Shown here: positions 23,811 through 37,070 of the stretch, one piece after another
Numbering within the stretch: the stretch's first letter is position 1
Layout of the letters: each line of letters begins with the position of its first letter
DNA from: Gavia stellata
Taxonomy: Eukaryota; Chordata; Aves; Gaviiformes; Gaviidae
DNA: 64,000 nt
Assembly: GCF_030936135.1 (NCBI RefSeq)
Contig: NC_082618.1
Location: forward strand, 4,638,034 to 4,702,033
Direction: 5' to 3'
The notes under the pieces: generated by a model
What the model was told of the DNA's origin: nothing
Database searches by the model: none
What the model saw: only the letters and a program-made list of their open reading frames with translations
Made by a program: the position numbers and the translations under genes

Positions 23811-26689
23811 GCTTGGCCGAGCTGCCCGCCGCAGCTGCTGTCTTTCTTCTCCTCACACACAGCAGGGCCCGTGGCGCGGGAGGCGGACGCGGCCTCTGAG
23901 GTATCCTGGCGGCGGGTTTGCCCCGGGCCCCTCCTGAGGGAGCCGGCGGTGTGGCAGCGGTGGGCTCGGGCCCTCTGCCAGCCGAGGGCACCCGCGCGCT
24001 GCCCGCGGTGGGGTTTGCAGCGCCTGTACAGCCTTAAACCGTAACCCAGTGTGCCCTGAGGGGACCCCCGGCTTTTGTGTCCATCGGGCGCGACTGGCAG
24101 CGGATCCTCCCGCCCGCACTGTTTTGGGGGAGAGGTGTCCTCTGGGCCTTTCTGTCCTCCGGAAAGCAAGAGTCAGGCTAACAGATAAAGACTTAAAAAT
24201 CACCCAGTGCTCGTGCACCGCTCTGGTGTCCCTCACTAGCTTGAGAAGTGCTGTCCTTGCCTGAAGTTTCACTGCGATTTTAACTGCAGATTCTCCTTGA
24301 ACGGACGATGAAGCAAGCTCTTGAAGTTTCTTATTAAGGATTGTTAGGGGAAGCAAGAGGCTTTTTTAAATAGCAGCTTCTAAGAAAAAACATCTGGCAG
24401 ACAGATGTGCTGCTTCAGAGCTGTTTAGTGCCCAGGTACAATAGCAGTTTTAGACAAGCTTTCAAATAGGGCCTCTAGGCGCTACCATAATGTAAATGTT
24501 TATTACTCGCACTACTAATAAATGTGAACCAGAATGGCTTTGCTCTCACTGAGGGGGTAGAGTCTTTTCTATCACACCGTAGACTTACTTGCTGTTTCAC
24601 TCCTTACATAAGGATAGTTTAGGGTGGTTCAGTGTGGCAGTGGCATCACACCATTCACACAGTATTTTAAACTTCGGAAAACCCTTTGTTTTCAGGTTGG
24701 TGGGACAAAGACAATGAAAAAAACAGTAGTTGTACCTAGCACTGAATTTGATCCTGCTGTAGCAGACTGGATGTTTATTTTCTGTTTGTGAAGATCCATG
24801 TGTGATTCAGGACCAAATTCACAATGAACTGGGACAACTTGTAGTTAATTCTTTCTGCAGCTATGTTGTTTTCCACATTTTAGAGCTGCTAACTTAAAAG
24901 ACAGTAAAGGTGACCCAGAGATAAGAAATTAGGACAGCCTCTCTTATTATCTGGCACATGTTATTAGCTGCCACCAGGACATGAAGAGAAATGTGTTATA
25001 AAGGGTCCTATTGTGGACAGTAGCACAAAAGAGGGGGAAAAAAGAATAAGAGGTAACTGAAACTGGGTAAAACTGGCTGTTTGTGCAGCTGCCCAGAAAG
25101 CAATTAGGATTAATTTTTAGATGAAGTGTCAGATAGGGTCTTTGTGTGTTTGTATTACCCGCTGAAGAGTAAGGAGAGCACAGCTGACTAAGGCTGCAAT
25201 TTTTGGATTTATCCATGCGATTTAGGGTTTGAAGTCACTTTAGAAAGTGGGAATTAAGCTTCTGAGCTACTTAGGGTGATGTTTTCAAAGGCAACTAAGT
25301 CAAGTACATTTGATGTTATCAGTATCTGCCTTAGGCGTATGGGTAGTTATGTTAGTTACTGATGTATTGTTTGCTGAGCGTACACGTGTACAAATCAGCA
25401 AGGCCATTTTGTTTCACTTGTTTAAAACTCTTTGTTAGACTGCAGCAGAGAGAAAACTCCAGCAGTAAGTGAACTACTTCCAGACAATACTGGTAATGGT
25501 CTATAAGTCTTGCATTTATTAGATGGCTGTTTTTCCACCATAATGTTTTGGTAGCAAGCAAAAATTATCATCTCCAGATGATTCTCCGTGGACAGATCCT
25601 CTTTCTTCCTTCAAAAGCCAAAAGCAATTGCAGGCTATCAATAATATTTAAATAAAACTGTTCTTCACTCTAGAAATGTCTATGAGAAGTCAAACTATGA
25701 GACACATTGATTGCTGTATCGAGGCATGTGATGCTTGTTGCCTGAATTGCAGATAAGAGGACTTTGCCTCCAAGTTAGAGGCCCACAGGTTTTACTGGAA
25801 GCAGCAGTAAAATGTAGTGCCAGTCACCTTTCAGATAATACTTTAGCGCTTGCAAATCATTCAGCCTTTTGGAGAACAGTATTTTAAGTTTGCATTGTAT
25901 TTCATTTAATGTGGCATATAAAAAATTTCCTATGAAAACAACTAAAAAAAATCTTTCATAAGATTTTGTGGCTCAGTACTGGTACTTTGTTTAATGTGCT
26001 GGAACAATGTTTCCAAACTTTGGAAAACATACCCTAAAGCACTCAAATCAAGTTGTGTGTGAAAATAATGCTTTGGTTGGAAGTACAACCACATGGCAAG
26101 ACTTACCATGAGAATGAATGCTCTGCCTGTTTGTTGTGCATTGCATGACTTTTATTGTGTGTGTGCAGAAACAGCTTTCTAGTGGGCGCAGGCAGAGACC
26201 TGCATTACATCCTCTGTTTATATATACTGGTTCATTTGGGGGCAAGGCATAGAATACAAGAACTGAAAGGAAGAAACACCTATCCTTGTGCACTGAAGCC
26301 TGTTATTAAAAATTAAGGAGAAAATCAATATTGTTGTAATCTCGATGCTTGTTGCTTAAGAAGCTCAGGGAAGGGATATGTCTCTGAGGTTCAAAGCCTA
26401 ACTGATTAAGTAAATGATGAAGGTTTGTATGAAGTTGTCTGTGCTCTGGGTAAGGTTTTGGTAGAGCTACGAAAAAGGACCGAATGGAAACAGGACATCA
26501 ACATCCATTGACAGGGGTGCAGCAGAACGCTGGTCTTTATCATGAGGCTGTTTCACTTAAAAGTGGCTACTAAGGAGGGGTGAGCACTCGGTTCAGTCTT
26601 TCTCTGTCAGAAAACCTATTCTGGAATCAATAGGAAATGCAAATCTGTTGCTTGGGTCATGACAACAGATTGTCAAGGACTACAGCTCT

Positions 26690-26870
26690 GATTTATCTGT
26701 GGTCTCAAAGTCCTTCCCAGAGGAGATGAGGATCTTTATTTCCATTTTATAGGTGGAGAAACAAAAGCAGAGAAAGGTTAAATGGCTTGCCTGAGGAACC
26801 CACCTGGCTGACAGCAGATCTAGGATTAATTAAAGTGCCTCTGAGTGTCAGTGCAGGCTGTGGCCCGTCA
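26690..26870 (-). repeat. MIR-like SINE, inverted
   Basis: Plus-strand order matches an inverted MIR: 'ttatttccattttataggtggagaaac', an 'agagaaaggttaaatggcttgcctgagg' stretch, then 'ctggctgacagcagatctaggatta'. These correspond to the reverse of the 'cccatctgtaaaatgggg', 'gtgaccttgggcaagtcac' and 'ggctctgcc' parts of MIR. One of the clearest copies here. Confidence 0.75.
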
Positions 26871-29800
26871 CAGAGGAGGCAGGGAGGCAGACAACTCTGT
26901 GGCCAATGTATATTCCTGATCAGTGGACATGAACTCAGTGACACCTTAAGCAGCCCAATTCTCCCTATGTACCTTCATCAAAGTCAGTGGAAGTTCCCAA
27001 GGGATAAATTTGACTTGCTCCATTTATGCAGTGATGTATAAACAAAACACAAGGAGCAGCAGTCTACTGCCACAACCCCCCCAAGAAAACACACCAAAGT
27101 GTTCTGATTTTTGAGTCACAAGATGTGAATCCAGAAGTAGGATTTTGTTTCTACGGTTTAAATCTTAAGGTACAGCTGCAGATGATGTCTCTGGTAGATG
27201 TTGTTTTGCTTGTTGTAAAGTGGTTGCTGTGATCCCATTCTGTGGAGCAACAGTAACACCTAGTGGCTAAATGTGCCGGTCCATTGCCTCCTTTCTCTCC
27301 TTCCCTTCAAGCAGTACGAGTTGGAGGGGACATGGTGTGATTGACAGTTTTGACTTGCAAGGCCAACGATTAGGATCTCCAGGGATTTGCCATTTTCCTT
27401 TCAACCCCCCACCACGTTCTGTTTTCTATTAAAAGTGGTAGATGAAATATGAAACTCTTCCTCCCACCTCCCAGCCCCCTTCGCTTTTCTGGCTCATGGA
27501 GGAGGTTGTTCCAGTCCATCTTGATCTGTAGGTGGGTGGGCTGTGAGTGGCCGAGCCTACTGCTTCCAGCTTGGAGCACTCAGATTTCTGTAAGGAATCC
27601 AAGTTTTTTTCTTTTTCTTTTTTTGTCTGAAAAGGATCAAGCAGATCATCTGATGGAGGTTGGTGACCTCAGTGCATTTGATAATGTGGTGTTAACTTGC
27701 CTGTGTTAAGGCAGACCAAACCGATCTGTTCCAAGAAGTACCATTTCTTCAGATGTGGTATGCAGGATTGTTTGCCATGATCTACTGGGACTGCTAATTC
27801 ATCAGAGAGGGACCCCCTAGAAAAATAGCATTTGAGAGGAAAGAACCCACAGATGTTTATTGTGTTAGCAGGAGAGCCCTTCAGAGGGTCTTCTTTCCCC
27901 CTCACAAGGGAAAGTTGCAATTTTTCCATGGAAAAAAAACATTAAGCAAAAGTATTTCTGCTAAAGCCCAGATCATTTGCATTTGTAAATAGACCCTCAA
28001 CTCTTTGTAGGAATTACAGTACTGAGACATTATGGTCTTGTCATATTCATGCTGTCTAATTTTAGGCTTCTAGTTTAGGTATTCTGAACTACCCGTTGGA
28101 AGCATCTATTTCGGAGAGTCTTCACTGCTTCACTTGTCAACTTCACTGTTGACAGAGCCTGGACTCTTAATTTATGCTGTGGATGCATGCTTTTCTACAT
28201 ATGACACAAACTTGTATCACCACCCACTCAAAGAAGTAGTATTACTTCTATCCACGTCCCCAGCTCTCCGTCTAGATTCCTTCCAATGACCTGTTTAGAT
28301 GGAGCTGATTCAGTTGAAAGCTAGTCTGATGCCTCTGGGGAAAAAAAAAGATCAGCTCCCTGAACCTCTTCACTGCATAACTGCACAAAAACCTGGTGCT
28401 AACAGAAAGAAGGTAATGAGGACGAGTGGGGACATGGCCAAGTGGGACAAGGATGGGACCATTTATTTTGGCTACTGTGCAGACGTACACTGAATTAAAG
28501 CATGCGTGTAGTCATACCATGAGTCAGACCTCTTAAATTTGGTGTTCTCAATACCTGTTTGTGAGAGCAGTCAAAGAGAAATGCAGCCTGATGGTGAGAA
28601 ATGAGAAATACTGTGCTGGGATGTGTTGGGCACACTTTACTCTTAGAAGAGAGCATGGCAGCCTTGTTGGGCTCTGTGAAAAACCCTTCTTTATGTTTGG
28701 TAAAAACGGTTTCATAGGTGGTAGAGTAGAAGGTACTGAAACAAGACAATCAAAGGATAATTGTTATTGGTGATTCAGAAGGTCTCGTGGAAGCTTTTCT
28801 ATTAGACCCGTATGCTTTGTGTTTTGAATATAAAATTTCAGAGTAAGTTTTGTTTCTTACTGACAGCTGTGGTGTCTGCCGCCCCTGTTGGTCTGGAAAG
28901 AGCCTGCATGTATTAACATTGTCTGGTCTATTTATTCACTCAAGGCCAGACCCTCAATGTCTTCATAGAAAGCAATCAAAAAAGCGTGTACTGTCTTTAG
29001 AGGGACTTCCATGTGGTCCTATAGGAGAGGAGATCCTACTGACAGGAAGATTTTGTTTTCTCTCATTTTCATCCTATGATTTGATGGCTGTATTATGTTG
29101 GAGTTTATGGGCAAACACGGGAGTTCCTTAACACTGTGGTCCTTCCAGGCATTGTGTTCCTGTTAACATCCTGGGCCAAATCAGCTGTCTTTTCAGATAT
29201 CTTGCATTCATTTTCATTTAAGGCTCAATTACCTCTTGGCAGTATGCCATTAGAGACAACAGATTTGTACCAGTAATTAGTATGTTTTGAGGAGTCTGGA
29301 ACAAGATCTCAAATCCTTGCTCCTTTGCTTAGGTACCTGGATACAGTGATGAATGCTTAACTCTATGCCCTCAACTTAAAAATCCGTAGCCTTGATAATT
29401 TTGCCTCGATTCCCTTTGAAACCTGGGAAAAGTAGTACATTAGTTTCCAATGCTTGACTCACTTGCAAACCCTTCATTTGAAAGGTCCTCCATAATATCT
29501 TCTGGCTACAAATACACGTATGTGTGAGACTGGCACTTCGATTGAATGTGGCCTGCAACTGCGGACTCGCTGCCATTGAAGATTCTTGCATTTCTGCAGG
29601 TAGGGGTAGAGTTAGAAGCAGTGTGTTGTACTATGTATTTTAAACACCATGAGGAATGTCTTGGAAATAAAAAAAGTGAAGTAGACTGAGTACTATAGAA
29701 GAGTTCATATTTAGTACAGATTGTTGATCAAACAGTATTAAGTGGTTCGTTATTTTATTGTTCTTCAATAATTTGAAAACTTAAATCTTCTACTTTTGGC

Positions 29801-31299
29801 TTGGCTAGTGATGTTGTCTTGAGCTGGGTTATAAAAATACTATACACCTAAGCACAGATTGTTATAGTTTTCGTCTTAATTAGCAAGCTCCAGATTTAGA
29901 TGGATTAATACAATCACTCTTTCTTTCTTTTTCCGTAGAAGTTCAGAAGTAGAATGTCACTTGTGAGAACATGAAGAATTGGACTGGAAGCATTCCAAAC
30001 TCTTTACTGTAAGTGTTCAAAGATTTAATGGAGTCCTCAGTCATAAAATCTCTAATTTGAACTAGACCTTTATATTCTCCATTCTTAAATTCACTATTTT
30101 TACATCCAGGGGATTTCCTGTTATCCAAGTATGTACGGAGGCCCTTTATTTCCCTTTGTGTGTGTTTTTTAATTCAAATCAAATGTAAATGTCAGTGGTT
30201 GATTGCACTTAACCTCCTTAGGTTCATATTTCTTATTTAATTGCATTACATTTTAAGGTTTAAGGCTATATATTTACTGCTGTTAATAGCACACCATATT
30301 TTAATGAAGCTGTTATCTTCTGCAAATATATACAGAACAGTGAAGATTGATTATACAGGATCTTTCGAAGAAACTGTATCTCAAAGCCATTTAAAATGAA
30401 TAAACACAGCAGAGAGTTTCAGTTAATGTAGTTCTTTACCTAACACAGCTTCAAAACTAAGGAAATGAATGGTTGGGTTATCAAGACTGTTTGCTCTCCT
30501 CTTCCCCAGCCAGAGACTGCACCTCAGTAGGTCACTAGCTGTAATTGCAGTGTGCCAGGCCATATGTTACAAGCTGTGGTTGTTCTCAGAGATGGTCCAG
30601 AATTGCAGCACTGATTTTTCCAAAGTCCACTCACCTCCTCTGTAAGCTGGCCAGACTCCCTCTCTGCCCGACCTACAGCTCAGCTCTGTAAATCTATTGT
30701 CAGTCAGTTCAGGGAAGGCTCAGAACATGGAAAATAATTATCTAATTTTCTTGAAACGTCTAAAAAAAAAGGCAAGTATTACCTAGAGATCATGTACAGA
30801 AAATCTGGGACAAATCTACTGTGCTTCACTAGAAAGCCAGCCAGCTGAACACCTGCTTTCAATGCAAAATAGTGCATCACCCTACAGTTGGGGCACTGCA
30901 CTGGGTTTTTCACAACGATTTTGGAGTTAAATACTCAAGAGGTGAATTGAGCCAAAAACCATTTTGCTGTGAGCCGCTTCTTTCCAGGCACACAGCGAGG
31001 CTGATAGCCTTGTCCTACCATTCCATCACACACCAAAAATCTCCTTAGTCTGGTCAAAAGCTTTTATTTCTTTTTTTGGGCAACAATCAGTTTAAACATT
31101 TCATAGTATCTTGCAGACTTTATCATTTCCTTTCTGCCAAAAACAGAACAATTTATGTCTCTCTTTAGATTACGTCTCATCTTCCTTCTTTTATTTTTTT
31201 CTTCTCTTCTTTCATTATTTTTACTGTTTATACCATATCATTTTTATTCCATTTCTATTATCCTTACAATAGCCATGATCTATAACAAAGCACTAAACC

Positions 31300-31425
31300 C
31301 TGTGTTATAAAGGGAGGCACTAAGAGATTGCCTGATGGCTCTGGTAGGTCAGGGAGTTCAACCAGATTTTTTCTGGGTGTAGACTGACAGCCCGTGTATC
31401 CTTCCTGCCTGAGACCCAGTGGCGT
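31300..31425 (-). repeat. Degraded MIR-like SINE (weak)
   Basis: A 'gggaggcactaagagattgcctgatggctctggtaggtcaggg' arrangement followed by 'ttcaaccagatt' resembles an inverted MIR core. Divergence is high and the call rests on pattern order only. Confidence 0.4.
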
Positions 31426-32149
31426 GAGGGGTTGTGAGCCAGTGTAATCCCAGAGGATTATTTGGGGACTGGTTTTGCATCTGTAGAGAGACTGATGTCC
31501 CTTAGGCAGAGCAGAAAACAGAGAGAGATGAAGAGCATTTCTTGCATTGAAAGAGAGAACTGTGTTCTATGCGAGGAGCTGGATATTTGCAAAGTACAAT
31601 TTAGTAGTTCCAGTTTGGGTCATTTAGAAATGGATGCAAGGAGGGGAGGGAAATCTGCATGCAACCAGTTCAAGAGGGTTCTCAGACTAGGCTTGTTTGA
31701 CAAAACCACCCAGAGGCCCTGGAAGAGGGGTGGATTTTGGATACCAAGCCCATTAGGTGTGGTATCCATTGGTGACAACAGAGTATACTGTGAACACCTA
31801 AGCTAGCATTAGTGTACATGTGCATAGCCAAGAAATACTTGGATCCAATTGCCTTGCAGTGACTGTAGCCTTTAATGCCTGCAATGATTCTTTCGTATTT
31901 AGCACCTTAGCTGCCTTTTTATTGCTTCTGTGGAGGAATGTGTAAGATTCAAGAGAGATTAGGTAGAGAGCCAGCTAAAGAGCAAGACAGTGCCACTGAA
32001 CAGTGTCAGGGTTTACTTACGTGATTGCTCCCCTTAGAATGAATAGAGCAAAATGTTCATAAAGGTAAATTGATAAATCTGGAGAATATTCTCTTTAAAT
32101 AATCCCCAGAGCTTTCAGCCTAACACACAGCCGTAGAAAAAAGACCCCA

Positions 32150-32770
32150 ACAACTGAACAGGATGTTGGGTTGCATTACGGTAAGAACAGAGTATATATC
32201 AAAAAGGTGTTATTGTTATTACATAAAACACTGGTGAGTTCTTGTACAGACTGCTCTTTTCAGTACTGCTCACTCTACCTAAGAAGGATATGATTAAGGG
32301 GATAAAGCAGGGAAAATGAGAATAATACTGTGCCTTTCAGCTCTGAGTTATAAAGCAAGACTGAAGAGCTTTGGTATTATCTTGTTTAAAAAGAGATCTT
32401 GCTATGATTCAGTCAATGATTTTAAAATAATGAAGGGGATTAATCACATTGAAACAGACAAAGTCTATGAAAACAAGGAGACTTAATTTGAAAAATAGGA
32501 TCTTGGGAAAAGAATGAAGACAGAGAAGGGAGAGGCTCATGTGAATGCTTCAAGAAATATGTAATGATGTCAGTTATCAGTGGGGTCCCGTGAATCTAGA
32601 TGCACAGTGCTTTAGAGCAGAATAAGGTGAAGATAGAACTGTAACAAAAATATGGGTATGACAGTTGGATTGTGGCTGACTGTTTACCAGTAACATACAG
32701 AGATAGCGAAAGGTCCATCACAGGCAAAGATGGTGCAGGAAGGCACTGACTGGCAAGAATTCTGCAGTGT
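32150..32770 (+). mobile_element. Ancient L2/CR1-clade LINE fragment (3' part)
   Basis: Several pieces follow the order of the 3' end of reverse transcriptase and the 3' UTR of old amniote L2/CR1-like LINEs: 'ggttgcattacgg', 'ggtgttattgttattacataaaacactggtga', 'ctacctaagaaggatatg', 'gcaagactgaagagctttgg', 'aataatgaaggggatt' and finally 'aggtccatcacaggcaaagatgg'. The copy is sense to the plus strand and carries many indels, so no coding frame remains. Family assignment (L2 rather than another CR1-clade member) is uncertain. Confidence 0.6.
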
Positions 32771-33849
32771 TGAAGACAGATGACTGGCGGGTAAGCAGTT
32801 TGTGGAACAAGGTAGAGGGGAGAAGAAGGAGAAAGCATATGGCTGCTATTAATCCACCTTAACTGCAGACACCTAAGGTGAAAATAAAGGAGGCAATTTC
32901 AGATGTTAGCTGGGCAGAATCATGCTGCGGAGGTGGTGGTCCCTGTACAATGGCTACAGTGCAGCGATTTTCAGCTTGCAGCCCACAAACTTTTGAAGGA
33001 CCATAGCCAACTTCTAGGGGGCCTGTGAAAGCCAGCTAAGAAAAACAGACTATTGTGGTTAGGCCTCATTGTCATGGCCCACAGGGAAAGTTCCTAGGAG
33101 ATTTGAAAAAAAAAACAATAAAAGCTGGAAAAATACGGATGGAATATACAGATTTGCTATGTGGAGGAAAGGGGGCTCGAGTCTCCCCACTTGCATCCCC
33201 CACAGTTCTTCTGTTCCTTGGCTCCACAGGGTGGCTGCCACAGCCTCTGGGTTGTTCAGGAGCTGGGAAGAGGGTGTTTACTTCCATAAATCCTTTCTTA
33301 TCTGTTTTGTGTGCCTTTACTTGTGTATTTTGTCAGGAAGGGGGTGATCCCACTCCCGTTAGTGTGACTTGCACAATACAGAAGGGGAACTCAGACTGCC
33401 ATTCATGTTGAGTTGCTCAAGTCAGGCAACCTGGGTCCATGGGGAAATTGAGAGAAGTAGGAGGATTTCAGAGCCAGAGTCCAAAACTGAGACATTCTTT
33501 GGGCATAAAAGTCTTTGCTCCTCTGAGATTCAGAGACAGTCCATGACTCAGGATGGATTTTCAAATCAGCTGAGCATTTGGATACCACTGAATCTGGGTA
33601 TCTTATAGTCAGTGACTCCACTGAAAATTGCAGCCTGATATCTGGTAGCTACTTCCACTGCATGTTATAAAGTACTTTGTTTTGTTGTAGAAGTTCAAGA
33701 CCGTCTGTGGTCTGGAGAGCTTGTAAGTTCAGTGTTTATGTCCTGTACAGCATCAAGCAAGCAGGCAGCCCTCAGTGACTGAATAATGTTTAATGAACAG
33801 TTAATGAACAGGAACATAGTTTGAGGATACAGACACGGAGACAGACCTC

Positions 33850-34650
33850 CCAATGTTTTCTTAGTGACCTCAGTGATGGAAGAGGGAGCATGCTTATTAA
33901 ATCTGTAGATGAGGCAAAGCTGGAACCTAATGCAAGAACACTGGAAGGCAAGATTAAAATTTCAAGTGATCTTGACAAATTGGTGATATGATCTGAATAA
34001 AATAAGATGAAATTCATTAAGGACAACTGCAGGGCACTATGCTTTGGCAGGAGTAATTTTAACTGGCAAATACAGGATGGGGGAAAGTCAGGCTAGCAGT
34101 TCTGCAGAAAAGGTAGAGAATCCCGAACTAAACACGGATTAACAATGATGTACAGATGTCAAAAAGGCAAATCCTCAGCAGGGCAGAGGTATTGCACAGA
34201 AGTATAGGTTATGCGTACCATACTATGACATAGATGTAGACCAGCTGCAAAGTCCAGAGGAGAATATCAAAAAGGATCAGAAGTATGTAACGTATGACCT
34301 ACAGGGAAGGTCTAAAGAAGCTGGGATTGTTTTGCTTCTAGAAGGTAAGGAGAGGTGTTAAACATTTTTAAAAGTACTTTGAGGAATTAAAAATCTGTTC
34401 TAAGAGGGGAGGAATACTTTTCTACATCTGTAATGAAGAAAGTAAGACATTAAGAGCTTAAATTGCAACAAAGCAGACTGAAGTTGGATGTTAAGAAAAA
34501 CTACCAGTACAGAGCGCAAAGAATTGGAATATGTTTTCAGATGAGCACAGGGAGTTTCTGTCTTGAGGTCTTTCAGAACAAGGCAGAAAAATTTGTGCCA
34601 ACAATAATCTATGTATAATAGATCCTGCCTTCTAGCAGGGAGAAAGAAGA
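33850..34650 (+). mobile_element. Ancient CR1 LINE, about 800 bp of the 3' end
   Basis: The segment follows old (turtle- or early-amniote-type) CR1 consensus over nearly its full length: 'agagggagcatgcttattaaatctgtagatgaggcaaagctgg', 'attaaaatttcaagtgatcttgacaaattgg', 'gatgaaattcattaaggacaactgcagggc', 'atgtagaccagctgcaaagtccagagg', 'gaaggtctaaagaagctggg' and 'gcttaaattgcaacaaagcagactgaagttgg'. It covers the C-terminal reverse transcriptase and the 3' UTR, sense to the plus strand. Frameshifts and stops are many. It is clearly older than the CR1 in IFT22 intron 2. Confidence 0.8.
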
Positions 34651-36914
34651 GGGATGAGATAGCTCTTACAGTCCTTCCTGGCTACTTCTGAATGTGTTTC
34701 TACTCTGGCAGGTTTGAGTTCAATAGACCTGGTGCTATTTGTGCCTTGGTTTTATCACACGTGTGTGAATCCCTGCTTTATTGCATTCTTGGTGAGTCTG
34801 ATGGATCAAGGGTGTGTCCACAAACTTCCTGTGCTTGTGCAGATCAGTGCCTCGGTGCATGTCCAGTTGGGAGAATTTTTGCCTGACATCAAAGGTGACA
34901 TAAATTATTTTTCCCAGGACACAATAATGCTCAGAGTATGTGTAATTCCACTGGATGTAGTCATTGTCTCGCTGATCTTTTGAGTCATCACATTTTCCAT
35001 CTGCTGAATTATGTTTCGATCTGAGTTATTTTATCCAGTATATTACTTTATAATACCCACACAAGTGCTTCACTCAGGCAAAGTTCTCATCTAAGGTCAA
35101 TGAATTTTGCCAAAGTCATGACTTCTGGATCATTTCTTGTGCTTCATACAATATCCCTGTCTGTCATGTTTACTGTATGCTAAACTGCTTGTGTAAGTGT
35201 GATGTTTTTGTGATGTTTTTTCAGTTCCATTCCATTTTGAGTTCAGCTGTGATTGGTTTATTACAGGTCAAATTCAAGAAATTTTCACACACTAGCTACC
35301 TCCTGGGTTAAAAGAAAAACTACCACAGTCCCCTAGAATTTTCAGTTTGGCTCAGGTTTGGTTTGACTCCCCAGTAATAGATGTGTTACAGTAACCTTAG
35401 TAATCTTATAATTTAGTTTATAATAGAGGTCTTGAACTCTTACTGTTACTAACCTCTTATCCATCTCTTCTAATTTTCCAAGGTTCCTTGACTGCTTTGT
35501 TTATCACAAAGAAATAATCTAGGCATTTTAGGAAGCTCAAAGGGGTTTATCCAAATTATTTTTGGTTTTAGATGGTCTTATCAATGACTTCATTCTAACT
35601 TCAGAATAACACTTCATAATTCTAAAGCTCCACAAGGATTTATCAACTAGAACAAAGCTGCTTTTCCTTTGGTCTCTTCTTAGTATCCACATGAAAAGTG
35701 CACTCACAAAATCCAAGGGATGGGCCTTTGAAAATTTGTTTGCCATGATTCTAACAACATTGTGACTCTTTTTTTCAGCTAACTACAGACTTTTGTAATA
35801 CTGTAAGTGGTGCTGAACAGTTGAGATGGCATTACAATTCTGGAGCTGGACTCTTCTTAGAGGTATGACAGTGCTTTTCTACGTTTATGAGCCACCTTTC
35901 AAACAGAAAACATTGTAGAAAACAAAACCCTCTTTTGCTGTATCATTCCAGGTTTTTCCTTTGCAACCGAACAAAAATCAGACTAAACTTTGAATGTTCC
36001 TTTTATTGTCTATATTTCCCCCCACTTCATTTATTGGCTGGTTTGCATGCAGTATATATGTTTAAAGAAATTATAGATGTTTTCACAGAACAATTTCTGA
36101 TGTCTTATGTCTCAGGTATGCCCAATGGACTAGGAAGCTGAAAAACACTGCAGACAATGTGAAACTCCATGTGCGCACATATGTCCAATGGATTAGTCTT
36201 CAGACATGACGGTGTAAGGCTGTCACTTGCACGGAAGGTGAGCAGCGTGTGGGAGGAAGGCCCTCCAGGGACCGCTTTTTCATGATAGCAAAGCCAATAG
36301 GGCTGGTAATTTGAAAACCTGGCCCTTGCCTCGTTACTATTTCCCCCTGTGCTTCCATGTGTCGTGGCTCTCCAGTATGCACCCTGTCTCTTCCATCTTG
36401 AACTGAATTGGTGAAATACATCCAAATAATTTATTTAGTCCTGATTGCCTGAGCAAATCTTTAATTAACATGCTTATGCACAGGCATAAAAAGTGTAGCT
36501 TTATATTTTGAAATATATTATGTCTGGTTTATAAGAATAGGACTGTTCAGATTTCAAGGGTTGTCTTCTCAAAGCTAGTCCCTCTGATAAATTGAATGGA
36601 TTATGTTTTTGTTGGCTGTCTTTGTTACCTCCATCACTGTGTTTCCAATTTATCAACATAGTTTTGAGAAATTGTTAGAATATGTTGCACTCGTAAGCAC
36701 CACGGGGAGAAAAAATATTCATTTATTACTACTATCATGTTTGATTATATTATGCATATCCAAAGGACTAAAATGAAATGCCATCTTTAATTCTCCCCTT
36801 ACAGTAGACAATATTACCCTTTCTTCTCTCCTTCCAAAAACAGCTTGGAAGTTAATTCTTCATTTTCATTTTAAATTAGGCATACAGAGTAGAAGCAAGT
36901 ATGCATTAGGGACA

Positions 36915-37070
36915 GGGCAGAAGTAATGGGAGCCTGGAGATCTGAGCTCTATTTCTGGCTCTGCCTTTAGTTCTTTGCAGTCTTGAGCAAAGTCATTTGA
37001 CCTCTGGTCTCCAGTCTCTCAGTCATGAAATAGGAAGAACATTAGCTTCCTACAGATGTCTCTAATAATT
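36915..37070 (+). repeat. MIR-like SINE
   Basis: The order 'ggagcctggagatctgagctctatttctggctctgcc', 'ttgagcaaagtcatttgacctct', 'agtctctcagtcatgaaatagg' and 'aagaacattagcttcc' matches MIR in the forward direction. Well recognisable despite divergence. Confidence 0.75.

Larger units (their letters stand above)
23200..24150. promoter_or_regulatory. IFT22: CpG island / IFT22 promoter
   Basis: About 950 bp of dense CpG and G+C around the IFT22 start codon, reaching ~600 bp upstream of it. It carries an X-box, a CCAAT box, a CACGTG E-box and a short GC tandem repeat, and no TATA box. Islands of this kind often fire in both directions, but I see no supported coding exon on the rightward side. Many long open frames occur here on both strands because stop codons are scarce in GC-rich DNA; they are not genes. 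Confidence 0.85.

Noticed and set aside
23211-24356. Several 120-170 codon open frames on both strands upstream of and around IFT22 exon 1
   Set aside because: GC-rich island artefacts: compositionally biased, mutually overlapping, with no recognised domain.
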